Shown here: piece after piece, positions 14,003 through 27,251 of the stretch
Layout: the number at the start of each line of letters is the position of its first letter
How positions within the stretch are numbered: the stretch's first letter is position 1
Origin: Fasciolopsis buskii
Taxonomy: Eukaryota; Platyhelminthes; Trematoda; Plagiorchiida; Fasciolidae
Reading direction: 5' to 3'
DNA: 64,000 nt
Assembly: GCA_008360955.1 (NCBI GenBank)
Contig: LUCM01010509.1
Span: 1-64,000 of the forward strand
Notes under the pieces: model-generated
Database searches by the model: none
What the model saw: only the letters and a program-made list of their open reading frames with translations
Told to the model about the DNA's origin: nothing
Position numbers and translations under genes: made by a program

Positions 14003-14620
14003 GTTTGAACTGGAAACAGCCGTAAGGGATCAAGATGTAGTTCCATGCAACGTTTCACGTAGTTTGGCAAGGAAGAATAGCCCAGAATTCATTTCGTAAA
14101 TTTTTGTTGAACATTCTCGATCTTGCTTCTGTCACTCAGTCTCAAGTTGGGAAACACGATATAACAGTAGTCCATCATAGGTCTTGCGTGTGTTTTAATA
14201 ATAAAAACGCTTCCTAGGGTTCTAACAGTTGTGTGCGCCAAATCAATTGGTCTCCTTGCTTTTGCAACTTGAATTAGAGTGTGTTCTGAGAAGTTGAACG
14301 TGAAGGAGTAATGCAAATCCCTGTCTATGGCATTGTGATGGAAAGGAATGAATTGTTGGTCGATTTTAAAGGTGCCTATGGCAATGCCATTGGTGCGCAA
14401 GTATGCTGCATTTTTTGGTCGCGAATTTCATCGACCAAGCTGTGCACCATGAATCAGGCAATAATAAATCATTTTTTACATTATAAAGGATAATGTTGAG
14501 GTCACGGGAGGGAAACGTGTACACAGTTTTTATATCGTCTACAAGCAGAAAGGGACTAACATGCCTATTGATTTGAAAAATGCCGTTAATGTCTCCCAAA
14601 TCCGACATGCAGCCCAGATG
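14003..14620 (-). mobile_element. CR1/jockey-like LINE relic, C-terminal part of reverse transcriptase
   Basis: On the minus strand two overlapping frames together read like the end of a CR1-clade reverse transcriptase. The first holds a decayed catalytic box (LLVDDIKTVY, where FADD is usual), followed by DSWCTAWSMKF and KKCS. After a frame change come LHYSFTFNFSEHTL, AKARRPIDLAHTT and ARPMMDYC. The last part reads IENVQQKFTK, a stop, then ILGYSSLPNYVKRCMELHL, which is the usual end of this domain. The frameshifts, the stop and the first catalytic residues replaced show that it is dead. No 5' part was found next to it. It is a 5'-truncated, old insertion. The CR1-versus-jockey assignment is from memory of motif layout only. 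Confidence 0.65.
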
Positions 14621-15640
14621 ATCCAGGGGAATGTCACATCTCAATCACAGGTTAAGACACGGAGCGAAAGCCTTGTTTGACGCGTCTCGCCTCAGACAAC
14701 TATCCGTCAGTTATGTTTTCGAAAACTTTGACAGGACGTCCGAACAAATTTCTCAGCTGTTCTTCAACCTGGGCTAGATCCTTGCGGCCCTTATCTTGGA
14801 GCAAACATCAACAGTCTCCTTCGCTATCTCTCGAGATTAAAGTGTCCTGGGGCAACTGCACATGAACTGAACCCGTCGAATATCGACAACTCTACCCTGG
14901 ATAAGTCGAATGGTGACTCTGCATGTGGAACCACATTCTCTGCAAGTGCCTGACTCTTGCCGTCTACCGGTCGTATGTCTTCAGACTGGTATTTAACGGG
15001 AAACGTTTCTGCTACTTAATTCCCGGCTTCGTCAACCTCCGGCCGTGCTATTTAGCTACTACTAACTGCACCTTTATTGCCGTAATTCCACACTGTTGAA
15101 CTTCAGCGTTTTTACAATCAAAATCACTAAAGCATGAGCTCGCACTGACTGGACTAGTTTTAGCTGGCACTGAGAATTTCGCCAGCAGCCTTCCCGGTTA
15201 CTGTCCGGCCACGGTAAACTTGTCGTTATAAATATCTGTGAACTATGAATTTTTCGATTTGTTCCAAATTTACCAGTGTCATTGCTGCAAACTGCTTTGG
15301 GGCAGTGCACAGTCAAAGCCAAATCCAGAAACAGAGACACATTTGACCCACAAAGTCTGCGAAACCAGATCATGAAACTCATCAGTACAAAAGCAAAGAA
15401 AGCCTCAAGTATGCCATCGCTAAGACTCACAGCGAGGTCTGAAATCATTGTCCAGAAGTACCCACATGGTCCACGCCGGTCCCGAAATACTTAGCGTCCA
15501 AGGTATGAGTTGAGTTCGAGTAAACACGCTTTCAAACCAACGGAATCACGCAAGGGACAAAGCACCAAAATCATTCGTACCACAGTGACCTCGTGAATTG
15601 CGATATAAAATGTGTTTGTTGATGTCTTTGCCGTGCGTTA
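14621..15640. other. No recognised gene; possible short reverse-transcriptase scrap
   Basis: No conserved gene is apparent. Around 14660-14770 on the minus strand a frame reads LSEARRVKQGFRSVS, faintly like the VRQGC block of RTE-type reverse transcriptases. It sits just upstream of the CR1-like relic and is too short to assign. Confidence 0.3.
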
Positions 15641-15649
15641 CACTCATTC

Positions 15650-15830
15650 TAGCATGGGAAACAGTAATGACTGGTTCGCTCCGCCACCCGTTCTCCGTTT
15701 CCAAACCCATTGGGTTATCGGGATGTTGCAGCCAATCAAAGCGAATACCTCAACTCCGATATCTTCGACTGGAGTATAAGCCTGGTGAAGACAATCCTTT
15801 GTCTTTTTCAGATAGCTTCCTGACGGACCT
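15650..15830 (+). mobile_element. Ty3/gypsy-like RNase H scrap
   Basis: A plus-strand frame contains HPFSVSKPIG, then SKRIP, then LRLEYKPGEDNP. This order matches the end of the RNase H domain in Ty3/gypsy-like LTR retrotransposons: F-x-V followed by a D-H-K-P-L-like motif, a basic linker, then LxYKPGxxNP before the linker to integrase. About eight residues before LRLEYKPG seem to be missing, and the DHKPL motif is degraded to SKPIG. No protease, integrase zinc finger or LTR was identified nearby, so this is an isolated fragment. A chance match is possible but unlikely for the YKPGEDNP block. Confidence 0.4.
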
Positions 15831-15849
15831 CGTCATCGGCAACCTTTGA

Positions 15850-18800
15850 CGAAACTGGCACTTTCAAAGCTCACTACCCGCATCTCGTTTATCGGCAACA
15901 CATAAAACTCACCATTCACCAAGCTGACCTTTCGGGTCCCTTTGAAAATTCAGTGGCTTGCTTCCCCCCGTAAGCACAACCGAGCTAGCGCGTCAAGTGT
16001 GCTGCGTGTCCTTATAGGCCCTTTGTCTAAAAGTGCGCAGCCTATCCTCACTCGGCTTCCAGATCTCAGCCCAACGGGAGTTACCTAGCAAGACCTAGCC
16101 ACACTGCGAACCGAAGGGCAGCGTTGCCGCTTGCGGGTCATCGCAATTTATGGGCGGCCTCCCGAGATAACCATGCACGCCAAACAATGATGGCTCCCAC
16201 CAAGGCTCTTAGCGGTGCTTTTTGTTGTATTATTGCGCCTTTCCGAGGATGATTGTCCTTTGGGCGTACTCAGCGTAAACCTCCTCTTCAGGCCCTTTCC
16301 GCCGTGCTACTTTTTCCATTCCCAGGAATTTAGTGCATCCTGCCGTGGGGTGCCTTCTCGTACACCGTTTGCTTTGCAGTCCTCATTACTGAGTGACTTA
16401 CTGCAAGATGCTGACGCTGTGGTGCGGACTAAAGTGCTGGATTATTTCCTTGTGAGACCCTATCCCATTAAATATCCTTCCGCCTTTGTCCGACAAATTG
16501 TTTGAATCTAGCTCCTGAAGGACAGCTAGCAGCTTGCTCATTTTCCGTTTCTTTAGCGCTTTCCTTTGGTTTGGCAGCCGCTGTTTAAGATGGCTCCCCT
16601 CTAGCCGAACCAATAAACTGCTGCCTTTAAACCCGGTCTTGCGCAAAAGACGAATTAGCTCTAGATCCCCGAACAAAATTCTGTCCACTAGGCAAGCCTC
16701 CGGCCCAAAGTGCAAAGCGGGGTCATCTGCTTCTTATTCATACCCATTTTACCTGTGAAGTCAAAACATTGCAACGATCAAAAGGCACGAGTCTTGGTCC
16801 GGGTGGCTTTTACTGGCCCAACATTAAACTTCACACCTCCTTGCAGTAGTCCGAAACTTCAAGAAAACGCGAAACCAGTTTGAGGCGGAACCCAAGAGAC
16901 AACAGGAAAGCTGCATGAAGTATACGGTGCTGTGCATATTTAGAGGGTATTTATATGTTTTCCGCAACCTTGCGGTGGGCCTGCAAGATTGCCTGGGCTC
17001 AAATTGAACTTTACCAATCGCAACAGCCAAAAGTCAGTGTAGAGGAAATGAGTATCTACGGTTGACCAACTTGGGCGATGAGCCAAATCTGAGCTGTGAC
17101 GGCAAATCGCCTTAATTCACGATGGAACGTGATTAAACCAGACCGCAGAAAAGTAATCCCACTCAGAAAGTACGCGACTAGAAAAAGAAAAGGTAAAGGC
17201 TGAGTAAAGAGCAGATGGTAATAACAAAAGCAATTGTCGATAAGAGGTTTGGCAAGAGCAGTTTGAGGGCTAATAAGGAAAGAGCAAAGGAGGAAAAGAA
17301 TTCTCCACTAATCCGAAAGTTTCTGTATCCCTTGGAATGTGGGGAATTAATCTTCTTGCGGTTCTTCTATCACGTTTACTGAGCACCTTGCAATCCATCC
17401 AGTTGGCCACTATCGTGCGCCCTTTCGATTGTTGATTACGTTTCCGACGTTGCTGCACTGATTGTCCGCTCTAGCAAGCCTGCCTGGCTCGCTTAAGCAT
17501 CTTAGCATTCCTAAATGATTTAAAACAATTTACTGACTTTAAATTATCTAACAATTTGTTTGATCTTCTTGTCTATTTAACTACTTTTCTCCATGCGAGG
17601 CTGGCCCGCAACATCAACTTGCTCAGTTGACTCCAAAGCATAATGGCATTTCGTGTTGTTCAGTTTCTTGGAGTGCACAAACATTTCTTTGGCTTTCAAC
17701 CTGACTATTTCTTTCAGACTTTTTAACGTTCCCCTGATATTGCCCTTAATCTGTGTTTGTGATGAGGGCAGTCCCAAACCCTCTTACTTCTCTCGATTTA
17801 CCTTCTCTGCTTAGCATTTTACCATTCTTTCCCAACACGTGAGACGATTCTAAATACTATTTTCCTCTTGCGACGCTGTGCCTGGCAAAAGCATACGTTA
17901 TTTAATGAATTTTATCTGCTGCTTTATGCGGTTTTCTTGGACTCCTCTGGCGCCTTGGACTAATGACCAAGTTAAGCCCAACGACTGCTCCATCAGCCCC
18001 ACTGGCCTTCTCCTTACGATACTCAATGCGGCCTTTGTTCGCAGTTGTTTCTGCTGCTGGGCATCGTATGGTCAAGAATGCTCTAGCTACTTGCGCCATG
18101 CAATCGCCAGCAATCGATGGCCCTAAACAGGATCCAGTGGGAAGTCCAAATTTGCATCCCAGCCAATCGCTTTTACGGGCCTCATACCAAGCTTGCTATA
18201 CTGCCATCTTCTGGTACCTGTATATCGTTGGCAAAGTCAGATGTCACGGTTTATGAATTATCACCATACTGTCCATGTATCGAGTAGATGACAGAGATCC
18301 CAAACTCATCTTCGAACTTTCCACCCAGCGCCCTCCGCCGAGTAGCTTTCGTTTCCGACCATGAATCCGGAGGTTCTGTCGCTCACAAAATCTCTTACCG
18401 ATGAGATGCAAAGAGCGCCTCATTTAATATCAGCAGACGGACCGAATGCCTTGGTGAATCGCAGCTTGCACAGCCCCTCCGCTTTAAACTCATCTAGCAT
18501 TGTAGTTGCCACATCTGATCACCTGGGTCGGTTCGACACACAGGACAGGAATTTGAGAGGACCATGTTGTTTTCCGCGCCTCGTTTAATGACGGACTTAG
18601 CGCTAGCTTGTGTGAGACCTCACCAGGAATTGTAAACACTAAGAAGTCAGATAAGTTGATCTGACACACAGACACATTGTCCTGTGTTGTCTATTGGCTT
18701 TATGAGCAGCTTCTACCCATGCTAGCTTTCGATCTCCTGGCATTTCCTCATGGATGACGGTAGTCTGAAACAAGATTCAGGTGCTGTATCCAAGGAAGCT

Positions 18801-21800
18801 TTTAAGGTTTTATCCAAAGACATGCCGTGCACTGTCGGCTACCGGCAACCCTTTGAAGTTCGACTGCCCAAAGTCGTCCACCTCTCCCCAACAGCCTCGC
18901 TAACTGACGGGTGATGGAAGACTTTCCATATCGTTGCTTTGTGTATTACGGCAGCCGGACCAGGACGCCTTCATCTCGATCAGGGTTCTACAGGATTCAC
19001 CTCCGTTGTCTATTGAATAAGGCCACGGACTACCCATAAGCATGCCACCTTCGGTAAATCTTAGGATCATCCTAAACTACTTTGGCCACTGTGGACTTCA
19101 CTGTACTCAAGATCTTGTAATGAATTTTTAAGCAGAAGCTGTACAGCTATGTAGGCCGATTCCTTGGATGCCGGTCCGATCGTTGCGGGTAACCCGCAGC
19201 CAAACTGATGTAAATCTCAAGGAGAACATAAATGGTCCGCAAATTTCTGCAGCAATGAATTAAACAACTATCAAGTAATAAAATGCAGACCTCCGGTCTG
19301 CGGTTGATAGTGCTCAAACAGGTGATCACGTCGAGACCCGCAATACAAATGAGTTGCTGCCTTTCACAACAGCAGGCATGAAGAACTTGAACGACGCAAA
19401 CCGTTTGTGTGAGATTTGTTTTTCTGCCTGTGAACGTTTAGGTGTCAATAGTCGTAGTCACCCAATGAATGGGTTGTTCGCCCATGCCTTATTTTCAGTC
19501 TCCGACATCTTTCGCATGTGTTCCGGCCAAAAACTTGCCATTTTCTTTGTTTTTTTCACATAAATCGGTTGAATACCTTCCCTTTTCTTATGTCATAAGT
19601 TTCATCAGACTGCAGGGTTTTAGGTCACACCCATGCAGATCTTTCCAAAGCTATAAGGTTAAAGTTCCTTTATTAGGCTATATTTTTTCCACATACCCTG
19701 CTTCCTTTATTTTGCTTCCGGTTGCTAATGCATGGTTAATTGATCCTCTAACGGAGAGGTTCCCCAACTCCCTGTGGGGGCATTCAGATTTTTCCTGTCT
19801 TGTTCGAAATGTGAATACAAAGATAACTTGATCTCCTTTGCGCACGACTGGCAAACCTTAATCTGCCGGTGTCATTTTCATGCCTTGGGACACCGAAGTC
19901 CAGTAGCCTTGGAGTGTGTCCTGCTCTAACCCTCGTACACCTTGTGGAAGCTGGAAGAATGGCATGGTTGCCACCATTGTGGAAGGACACCCTCGGGCGC
20001 ACTTCAACTAATGCTTTCACTATCCCAATCAAATATCAGAAAATTAAGCGGTCTCACTGTGCGACGGAGTTTAGAGCAGGTTCTGGATCTCAGTGCCCTG
20101 GTGGTCTTCCCATTCCCGTGACAGCCCCTTATGTAGATCTAGTACAAGAGCACCTGCTAATCTAGAACCATCGCAATTGTCCACGACTTCTTCAGAACTT
20201 TAATAACTCGTGCATATAATTGTAGCCCCTTAATAGTGAATTCTTATTATTACCATAAAAACCCGCAAGTGAAATAATTTTCCTCGGACATGGACTCATT
20301 TTTTATCGAACCATTTTAAGAGCAACACCGTCGCGCCGCCGATGCACCCGTCGCCCTTATGCCCATTATGAGTAGTAAGATGTTCTTGCGGTAATTGCGG
20401 GAGTGGTCATTTTAGTCGACCATTTATGGCCCTAATCCCATTGGCTATTTTCATAAGTTACATCTACATAACCCTGAAATATCGTGTTTTACTGTGCTAC
20501 TACTGAGTCTGTTGATTTGCCAGCTATATTTACTGTCCCCGCAATGAGCTCTGCCCACGGTAAAGCACTCGGGAAGTTGCTGCGAGTTATGGTTATGCAT
20601 TGTTGTCCCCCAACCGTGGTACAGATTTTTAGGTTGCTTTTTTACTTCCAGTCAACTTGGTTGACTTCCTGGTGAGGGCGTTTGCAGGGTTGTTGTTGTT
20701 GGCGGCAATGAAAATAGGTCCTTCGTTGGGGGGTTGTGAGGTAAATCGGTGTTTGCAATGCAGCTTATCCGCGCTTCAACCAGCCAGATCCACAATATTG
20801 GCAGCTGCTCAGCTTCAAGTGGTCTCACAATTTCACAATTTTGAGGTGAACTATTTTGGCATATTTGGCGGCACCTGATTGCCGTTCATCACAGGGGACT
20901 GTTGTAACCCTCGTTGGAAGCGGGATGCATTCACCCATGTGCATTTTTCGACACATCCGGTGCTTCCTCACATACAGTGAAAAACAGCTGTTACCGCTAC
21001 TTGCAGTTACTCCCTGACCAGGGCTTTCGAGAACTCCGCGAGGACCAGTTTTGCCCCTTCAACCCCCATCCATTGTGAGGTGTTCCAAGACCTCCACTAG
21101 CCCCGCCATTTTCGACCATGCATTCCGATTCAAACCAGCCGCCCGAAGGGTATTTCTGGCACGCCAGTAGTCCAACAATTTAATGGCTTAAAATTCCATT
21201 ATGGCGGGTCAGTCGTTGCGTTGTAACAACGGGTTGCTAAATGTGGCGGTAACTACTGCCTGGGTACATCTGGACCTTTTGTTTTTCCCTCCATAGTGGA
21301 TAGGCTGCTTTCCAAATCCTTTTTCCTTTGATGCCATTTGTTTTTAGCTATTCAGCGTTCATCAGTTGCCCTACTGAACTGTTCGCTACTTCCACCCTAA
21401 TTTCTGCGGTTGATTTCTCCGGATTGGATAGTAACCCAACAGGCTCTTTCCTACGAGCCTATTGTTCAGCGTTTCTTTCCGAGGAAAGCCTTATGGGCTC
21501 TTCAGCACAAGAGGGTCTGCGTTCGGCCTTCTATCGACGGTGATGAAACTGTCCTGGGACGCTATTTGATTCTGAGTTTTACTGGTCACTGGCTGCGCAT
21601 TCTGGGGCATTTCTTTGGCAGCTTCTTTGCACTGCTTGCACACCCTTTCTAACCATTCATTCTGTGAGCACAGTGTGTACCGTTTGCTTTTCGGCCCAAA
21701 GACGTTTCCACGTTGCATTCAATCAAACTCGCGCTCATTACAAGATTTTGTCATAAAAGATGTTCTATGGTTATTAGAAATTCAAGAACTAACCATGTAG

Positions 21801-24050
21801 AACATAAACGCAAAAAATTCTGCCATCAACTGTGGTTCAATCATACAAATCTTGAAAGACAATGGACTAGAGACAAAACCTAAGGCAAAAGTTTACCATC
21901 AGAAATCCTCGACAAACTGAGCTTCTGTCGAGAAAATGCTAGAGGTACATTGTGCAAGATGTATACGAGCAAATTTTAACTATCCCGGGCCGGCAACTGG
22001 TAAAAAGAGGGGGAAACTGATGAAATTTAGAAATTGAGGATTTAAACTGGCATTGGTGGATGCTAAACCTTGGCTGTGCCGTTGAAGGCACTCGAGATAC
22101 TCCGCTGATGATTACCGTCACCTCCGTCCTGTACCAAATGAAATGAACTGATGAACCAGAAGCAGTAACGGAGGTACTTGACCACTAGGGCGCAATCGGC
22201 TTCTGACATTCCGCCTAATTTATGGCGGTCGCCAATAAGGTTAACAGAGCCCTGTGTCCGTCGGGCTGAAGGGAAGTGTCCAGGCGCCCGAGTGTCTTGC
22301 TCGCAAAACATAGCGAACCGTTTGCTTTATGTAAAGTGCGTGGTTCATGTCCTGTGCCCTAATTATTACGTGACGCTGTCACAACAGAAAGAGTTCAAGT
22401 GGAACCCACAAAACAATAATCCGGTGCAAGGACTGCAATAGAAACCGAGGCCACAATGTTCACGCCTCCTCTCACAGAAACTGTTGGCTTCTAATGGAAA
22501 CTGTTTGCAAACTTTCGACGCCGGTTCTTTAGGCAAAGCGTTGCCTTATTGATGGAAATCTTCACTGAAAGCACAAGATATCGAAAAGTTACTAGGTTAT
22601 CGAATTAAGAAGTCGTGAATCCACACATACAGCACAAAACTCAGTCGTGGACACGGTAGCACTAGATCGAGTACCGGCAAAACTCTCCATCCAGAGCGTA
22701 TAGGCAGCTAAGCCACGGCTCAAGCCATATAAAAGGAATTGCCTTTCCAAAGGTGATATAGACAAACTGCGTTGCTAATGATATAAGTGGATGAGATAAG
22801 CAGAGGTTGGTACATAGGTTTTTCCTAGTCCATGGACGCCATTTTTCAGTGAACAGCGTGGATTCTCCAAATGGCCCTATTGAGGTCCAGTGGCAAACGT
22901 CATAAAATTGGCAAGAAGACAGAGAACAGTCGTTGGCTTGCCGAATAATGAACAACTGCAGCACCTTCCCTGCAGATATGGCGAGAAGAACAGGCTTCAG
23001 AAGGGAACTGGAAGCTGTGAGGATGCATAATCTTGTGAAATGCAGTGAGACAGCAGCAGAATTTTGATAATACTTTTTACCCATGTCGGCCACTGGTAGC
23101 AATCATTGCGTCCCTACCCTAGGGACGCTAGACATTACTGCTCTCTCTTTGGCATTGATGTCTAGTAAGAAAGCAGATTGAAAGTGATGCACTGTTGATC
23201 TTGAATGGTCTTTGTTTTCAGACTTTTGTGCACAGTCATTTCCAGTGATCCGGTTTTTCCTGTACGAAACACGAAAGGTACGCACTCCACTTTGAAGGCC
23301 TGAGGCTGCTAATTGAGCATTCCGCTTATGCAAACCGGTGTATTCTTGCATTCCATAAACCAGTAAAAGCATAAAGATGAAATATTTGGCCCCATTTTAG
23401 GGTATTAAAATGTATGCCACTTTCCGTGCATGCCACAAAATGAACTCGCTTGTCTTTTGGGCCAATTTGCCCTGTGCCAACTGAACTGAATTGACTTTCA
23501 GGATACCACAGCGATACCTGGTGACGCAGAGATTTGCGAAAAACCTGATTCTCGGGGTGAATTTGCCCTTTTCAGACATTCCTCAAGAAGTATATGCGCA
23601 GGCATTTAATTGCCTAAACCGTCCATTTCCCTAAAAGGCCAAAGCAAGCAGCTAAAGAAGAACGCACGAACCTTGTAGATGGGGCTATATTAGAGATAAA
23701 CAACCCGTCAGGCAATTTACCTCTCGAGGCAAAATGCTAGTGAGGGAAATATAAGGTTAAAAAATGCGGGAGACAATAAGCCATTTAACCACCGAAAGCC
23801 TAGAGCAAACAATAAACAAGTGACATCAAACAACAAAGCTTCAGCCCCTTTTTGGAAGCCATAAGGGTGTACAGCGGTCCTGAACAGCTGACACTAATGC
23901 TAGTGGATATAAGCCCCTCCAACCTCACCACCCTCAACACTCAACTCCCACACAAATTACGCCCTACCCAATGCCACCAACCCACCGAGGTGCCCCGCCA
24001 TTCCCCCCACCCCTATCCACGACCCCATTGAAGGAATCATTACTGCACCA
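15850..24050. other. 8.2 kb with no recognised gene
   Basis: No conserved domain, RNA gene or repeat structure could be assigned. Two adjacent minus-strand frames at 22662-23102 (146 codons) and 23103-23372 (89 codons) are the longest here, but they show no known motif or splice context. Sequence between 15.9 and 17.5 kb might be further decayed LTR-element DNA linked to the RNase H scrap. I could not show this. Confidence 0.4.
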
Positions 24051-24059
24051 GCTCCCGGG

Positions 24060-25860
24060 CATATGCTCAAGTGTCTCTACACCAAATGCCCAAGTCTGCT
24101 CGGCAAACTCCCGGAAGTCCAATAGACAGTTTTGGAAACCAATTCCCACAACATCGCAATCACCGAAACTTAGCTCACCTCAGACATTCTTGAATCAGAG
24201 ATCCCCATCAAAGGATACGTTACTGCCAGAGAGGATTCTAGCAAGAGACGTGCGGGTGTAATCGTGACATTTCCCTGCATCGCCCCACGTTGATAGAAGT
24301 GCCGTCATTGACCACTGTCGATGGCCTACGGTTAGGTTTCTCCCCCTTGCGGATACAAAAGCTCCCGCTAGGAATAACCTATCGCCCTCTTGTCTGACAT
24401 CAGTAGAAGAGCAGTGGCCTCATTTTACGGCTGAGCTCTCTGAAAAAGCTCCCCAACTTCGTCGACCTTATTACAAGCGACCTAAACTCCCTGAGCACTG
24501 GCTGGTAAAGGACCGGTGCATCTGATATTGCATTTGGAAAATCCCCTGTAGATGTTGCTCCCCAGAACTCCTAGACGCAACAAGTAAAGCGTCCAAGCAG
24601 ATACTGAATGGGCTGATCGCCTTCCCTCCTCGGACCGGTTATCACCAATAAATAATATCAGATAGACCCCTCTTTGTAAGAGAAACGTTCAGCTTCCGCT
24701 TCTGCTACAACCCAATTTCTATCCGACTATATATGCGCTCTAAGCCAGTCGGAAGCACATTGAATCACATTTTGGTTTTTACCAGTGCATTTTCACAGGC
24801 CTTCGAAGCCTAAATCCATATTGCTCCACAAACTCCGAATGCATCCATCCTCGTATCCAAAAAGAGATAGCGGACACGATAACATCTTTTTACACCTTCC
24901 TCTTTCAAAATGTCTTGACAGTGTGCCCCCCCCGAACAGCTGAAAGATGGCGGCCACAACACCCATTTTTAAAGTAGTCTTTTTATAAAGTAGTCAGGGT
25001 CTCACCTCTAGCTGCCGGATATTCAGTCTTACCGGCATCCCGAGCAAGGTATCTGAATGCATTCTGAAAGACGCTTTGCCCCAGCACCTGGGTTTAAATA
25101 TGAATTTAGACCCCTATCATTATGGTTTCCTTCCTGGTGGATCGCGCATCTCTAATGTTCTAATCGATGTAGGCAGCCTGGCGAACACGCACGTCGATGG
25201 TCACATATCATTGACCGTCCTTATGAACTTCACCAAGGCCTTCGACAGGGTTCCTCACATTCCGCTTCCCCATAACCTTCAAAGCTTTGGAGTTTTGGAT
25301 CCCGCTGAAGAATTTCTACGCAGCGTTCTAATAAGTCGAACCTTTGTGGTGAAGATGGGCACGCATTTTTGCAGCTAGCATCGGCCGCTGACGGAGTATC
25401 GCAAAGGTTGGGGCTGGGCATCCTCGTCATTCTAATATACATCAATGACCGCTATCGGTGATGCCAAGTTATCAGATGTTGCCCTCTGGTGCCCCAATCC
25501 CGAGATTTGCAGCTCGCCATCGACAACGACGACAGATGGCCTGAGTGTTGGAACCTTTCCATTGACGACTGCAAGTGTATCAGCATGCCCATTGGTAGAG
25601 CAGGCCAGCGGAGATCCACCAACAAGGGGGCTGCTACCTAGGCCATGGTCGATGGTCACATGGAATTCGGTTTCTTGAGTGCCAGCAACCATTTTTCACC
25701 CACCACCGCAAGCTCACCAGAAAGGCGGCGCCCTGCTTCGTGAAGCTGATTCACAGGTCTTTCGCGCGTGTAACAAATGATAACCTCCCGACCATCCACG
25801 GGACTGTCATTCGGTCCCTCTTAGAACACGGGGAAAATCATGCATACTAGCCTCGTTAGA
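24060..25860 (+). mobile_element. CR1-like LINE, endonuclease plus reverse transcriptase, degraded
   Basis: Successive plus-strand frames follow the order of a CR1-clade ORF2. An endonuclease-like start reads KCLYTKCPSLLGKL, then HNIAITET, a stop in place of the usual Trp, and LTSDILESEIPIKGY. Further on are YRPLVLTS and IFSLTGIPSKVSECILKDAL. The reverse transcriptase follows with HYGFLPGGSRISNVL, NFTKAFDRVPHIPLPHNL, GVSQRLGLGILVILIYIND and then LQLAIDNDDRWPECW. The C-terminal part reads HRKLTRKAAPCFVKLIHRSF and GTVIRSLLEHG. About 20 residues are missing between YIND and the catalytic box, which reads IGDAK where FADD-A-K is expected. There are several frameshifts and stops, so it is inactive. 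It lies 1.4 kb upstream of RPL18 in the same orientation. Confidence 0.8.
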
Positions 25861-26500
25861 GTCGGGACTCACTAGAGGGGCTCAGAGGGCCTCCAGCAAA
25901 ACTTTTCGGGGTCTCACCAACCCACCTCACCCCTCCCGTCTCCTGAATTTCAACCTCGGCCCCTTCGCCTGTGACGCACTCGGAGTGATCCCTTTGTGAT
26001 GTATCTTCTCTTCACATCAGACAAAGTCGGTAAATATTTGACCCACGCCACCCCTCGTCCTAAAGGGGACATTCCAGAAGGGGTTCAAAGCCAAGGCCTT
26101 GGACACTGTCCAGAGTCGGTTAGTTTACCTGTAGAGTGCTGCCTCTATGCGACGCACCCCATGGAGGAATCGCAACTTGAGCCAGCAAATTCAGTTTCAG
26201 GAATCAGATACATTCTCAGTAGACACCGACCAAACCAGCACAGGTCGACTATATCAGTTCTAATTGCCACCAAGCCGCCTATCTAGTTCGAAACCGTTAC
26301 CATTGTGATCCTACCCAGTCGTCGCAGAGTTGGGGCCGCCCCTCCCCCAGAATCCTTCGTTCCCAATTGCACTCAGAGAATAGCTTACAAACCCAAGTCA
26401 AAAGGGATTGCTGGCCGCAAACCTAAGTAATACTTCACGACTTCAATTTGCTTCAAGTAAGCTAGGCATCCGCGGTTGGCGCGCCACTTAATATCCCGGC
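25861..26500. other. No recognised gene; possible 3' end of the CR1-like LINE
   Basis: No conserved motif was found after the reverse-transcriptase end. The C-rich sequence up to about 26.3 kb resembles the composition of the preceding LINE and may be its 3' region. A locally GC-rich patch at about 26465-26512 precedes the candidate first RPL18 exon. Confidence 0.35.
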
Positions 26501-26511
26501 ACGCCTGTGGG

Positions 26512-26514
26512 ATG
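26512..26514 (+). other. Candidate RPL18 first-exon ATG next to a splice donor
   Basis: The sequence ATG|GTGGGT places a start codon directly against a good donor. It would supply the single missing Met of RPL18, in phase, through a 737-bp intron. In many animals the first ribosomal-protein exon carries only the 5' UTR and the ATG. No clear terminal oligopyrimidine start is visible upstream. The alternative is that a trans-spliced leader supplies the ATG. This is a candidate only. Confidence 0.3.
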
Positions 26515-27251
26515 GTGGGTTGACTTTCTTGCATGTGCTCCAAACTTTTCGATTAGGCAGGCCGTGTTATGTCTTACAGAGCATCGTCTTTGATTTATGG
26601 TCAATTTTTTTTCTCGGTTGGAGGTGGCGATCTGACTAGTTGATAGCTCCTAGTGATTGGTCTGAAATGACGCTTTAGAATCGACAGGGAACGAATCATT
26701 CGGCATAGAAAATCACCCGCTCTGCTGGGAACCTCATTTATGGCAACCTTAGGCTAATTACCTGTGCACTATTGTGCTCGTCAGCCGCAGTCCAACACTT
26801 ACGTCCCTCCGACTGCCTAAATCCACGGGCTAGGTTTGAGCCTTATGCTTTTCTACCGCTGGAGTGTTTAAGTTCACAGCTCCATTAAGTCGTTGTAGCA
26901 TAGTATCCCATTTGCGCAGTCCACTACATCGCTGGCGAAAACTGTCTGTTGGTCTTTTTTTAAGTCATTTGGAATGATTTCATTGCGTTGGGCAGTTTCA
27001 CCACAGTACTTTTCTGTCGAGTAAGTTTTCTTTTAACATGCCAGAAGTAACAGTGGCTCGAAAACTTGGAGTAGCATCTGGAAGTTTATGGTTCCTATAG
27101 GTCAGGCACGGTGTGCCGTTCGACCGTGGATTGCCATTTATCCCCCCGATGTGATCGCCGGATCTGGGATTCCAATCTCATCTTTTCTGCTAAGACACTC
27201 AAACCATCATTCAACAGCTTTCGTTCAATTTGACTTTCGATTTTATTCCAG

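Noticed and set aside
22010..22170. Hammerhead ribozyme cores (several CTGATGA occurrences in the window)
   Set aside because: None is followed at the right spacing by a stem II and GAAA, and no closing stems could be drawn.
22662..23372. Two adjacent minus-strand frames (146 and 89 codons) as a gene
   Set aside because: No homology recognised, no splice signals joining them, and composition like the surrounding non-coding DNA.
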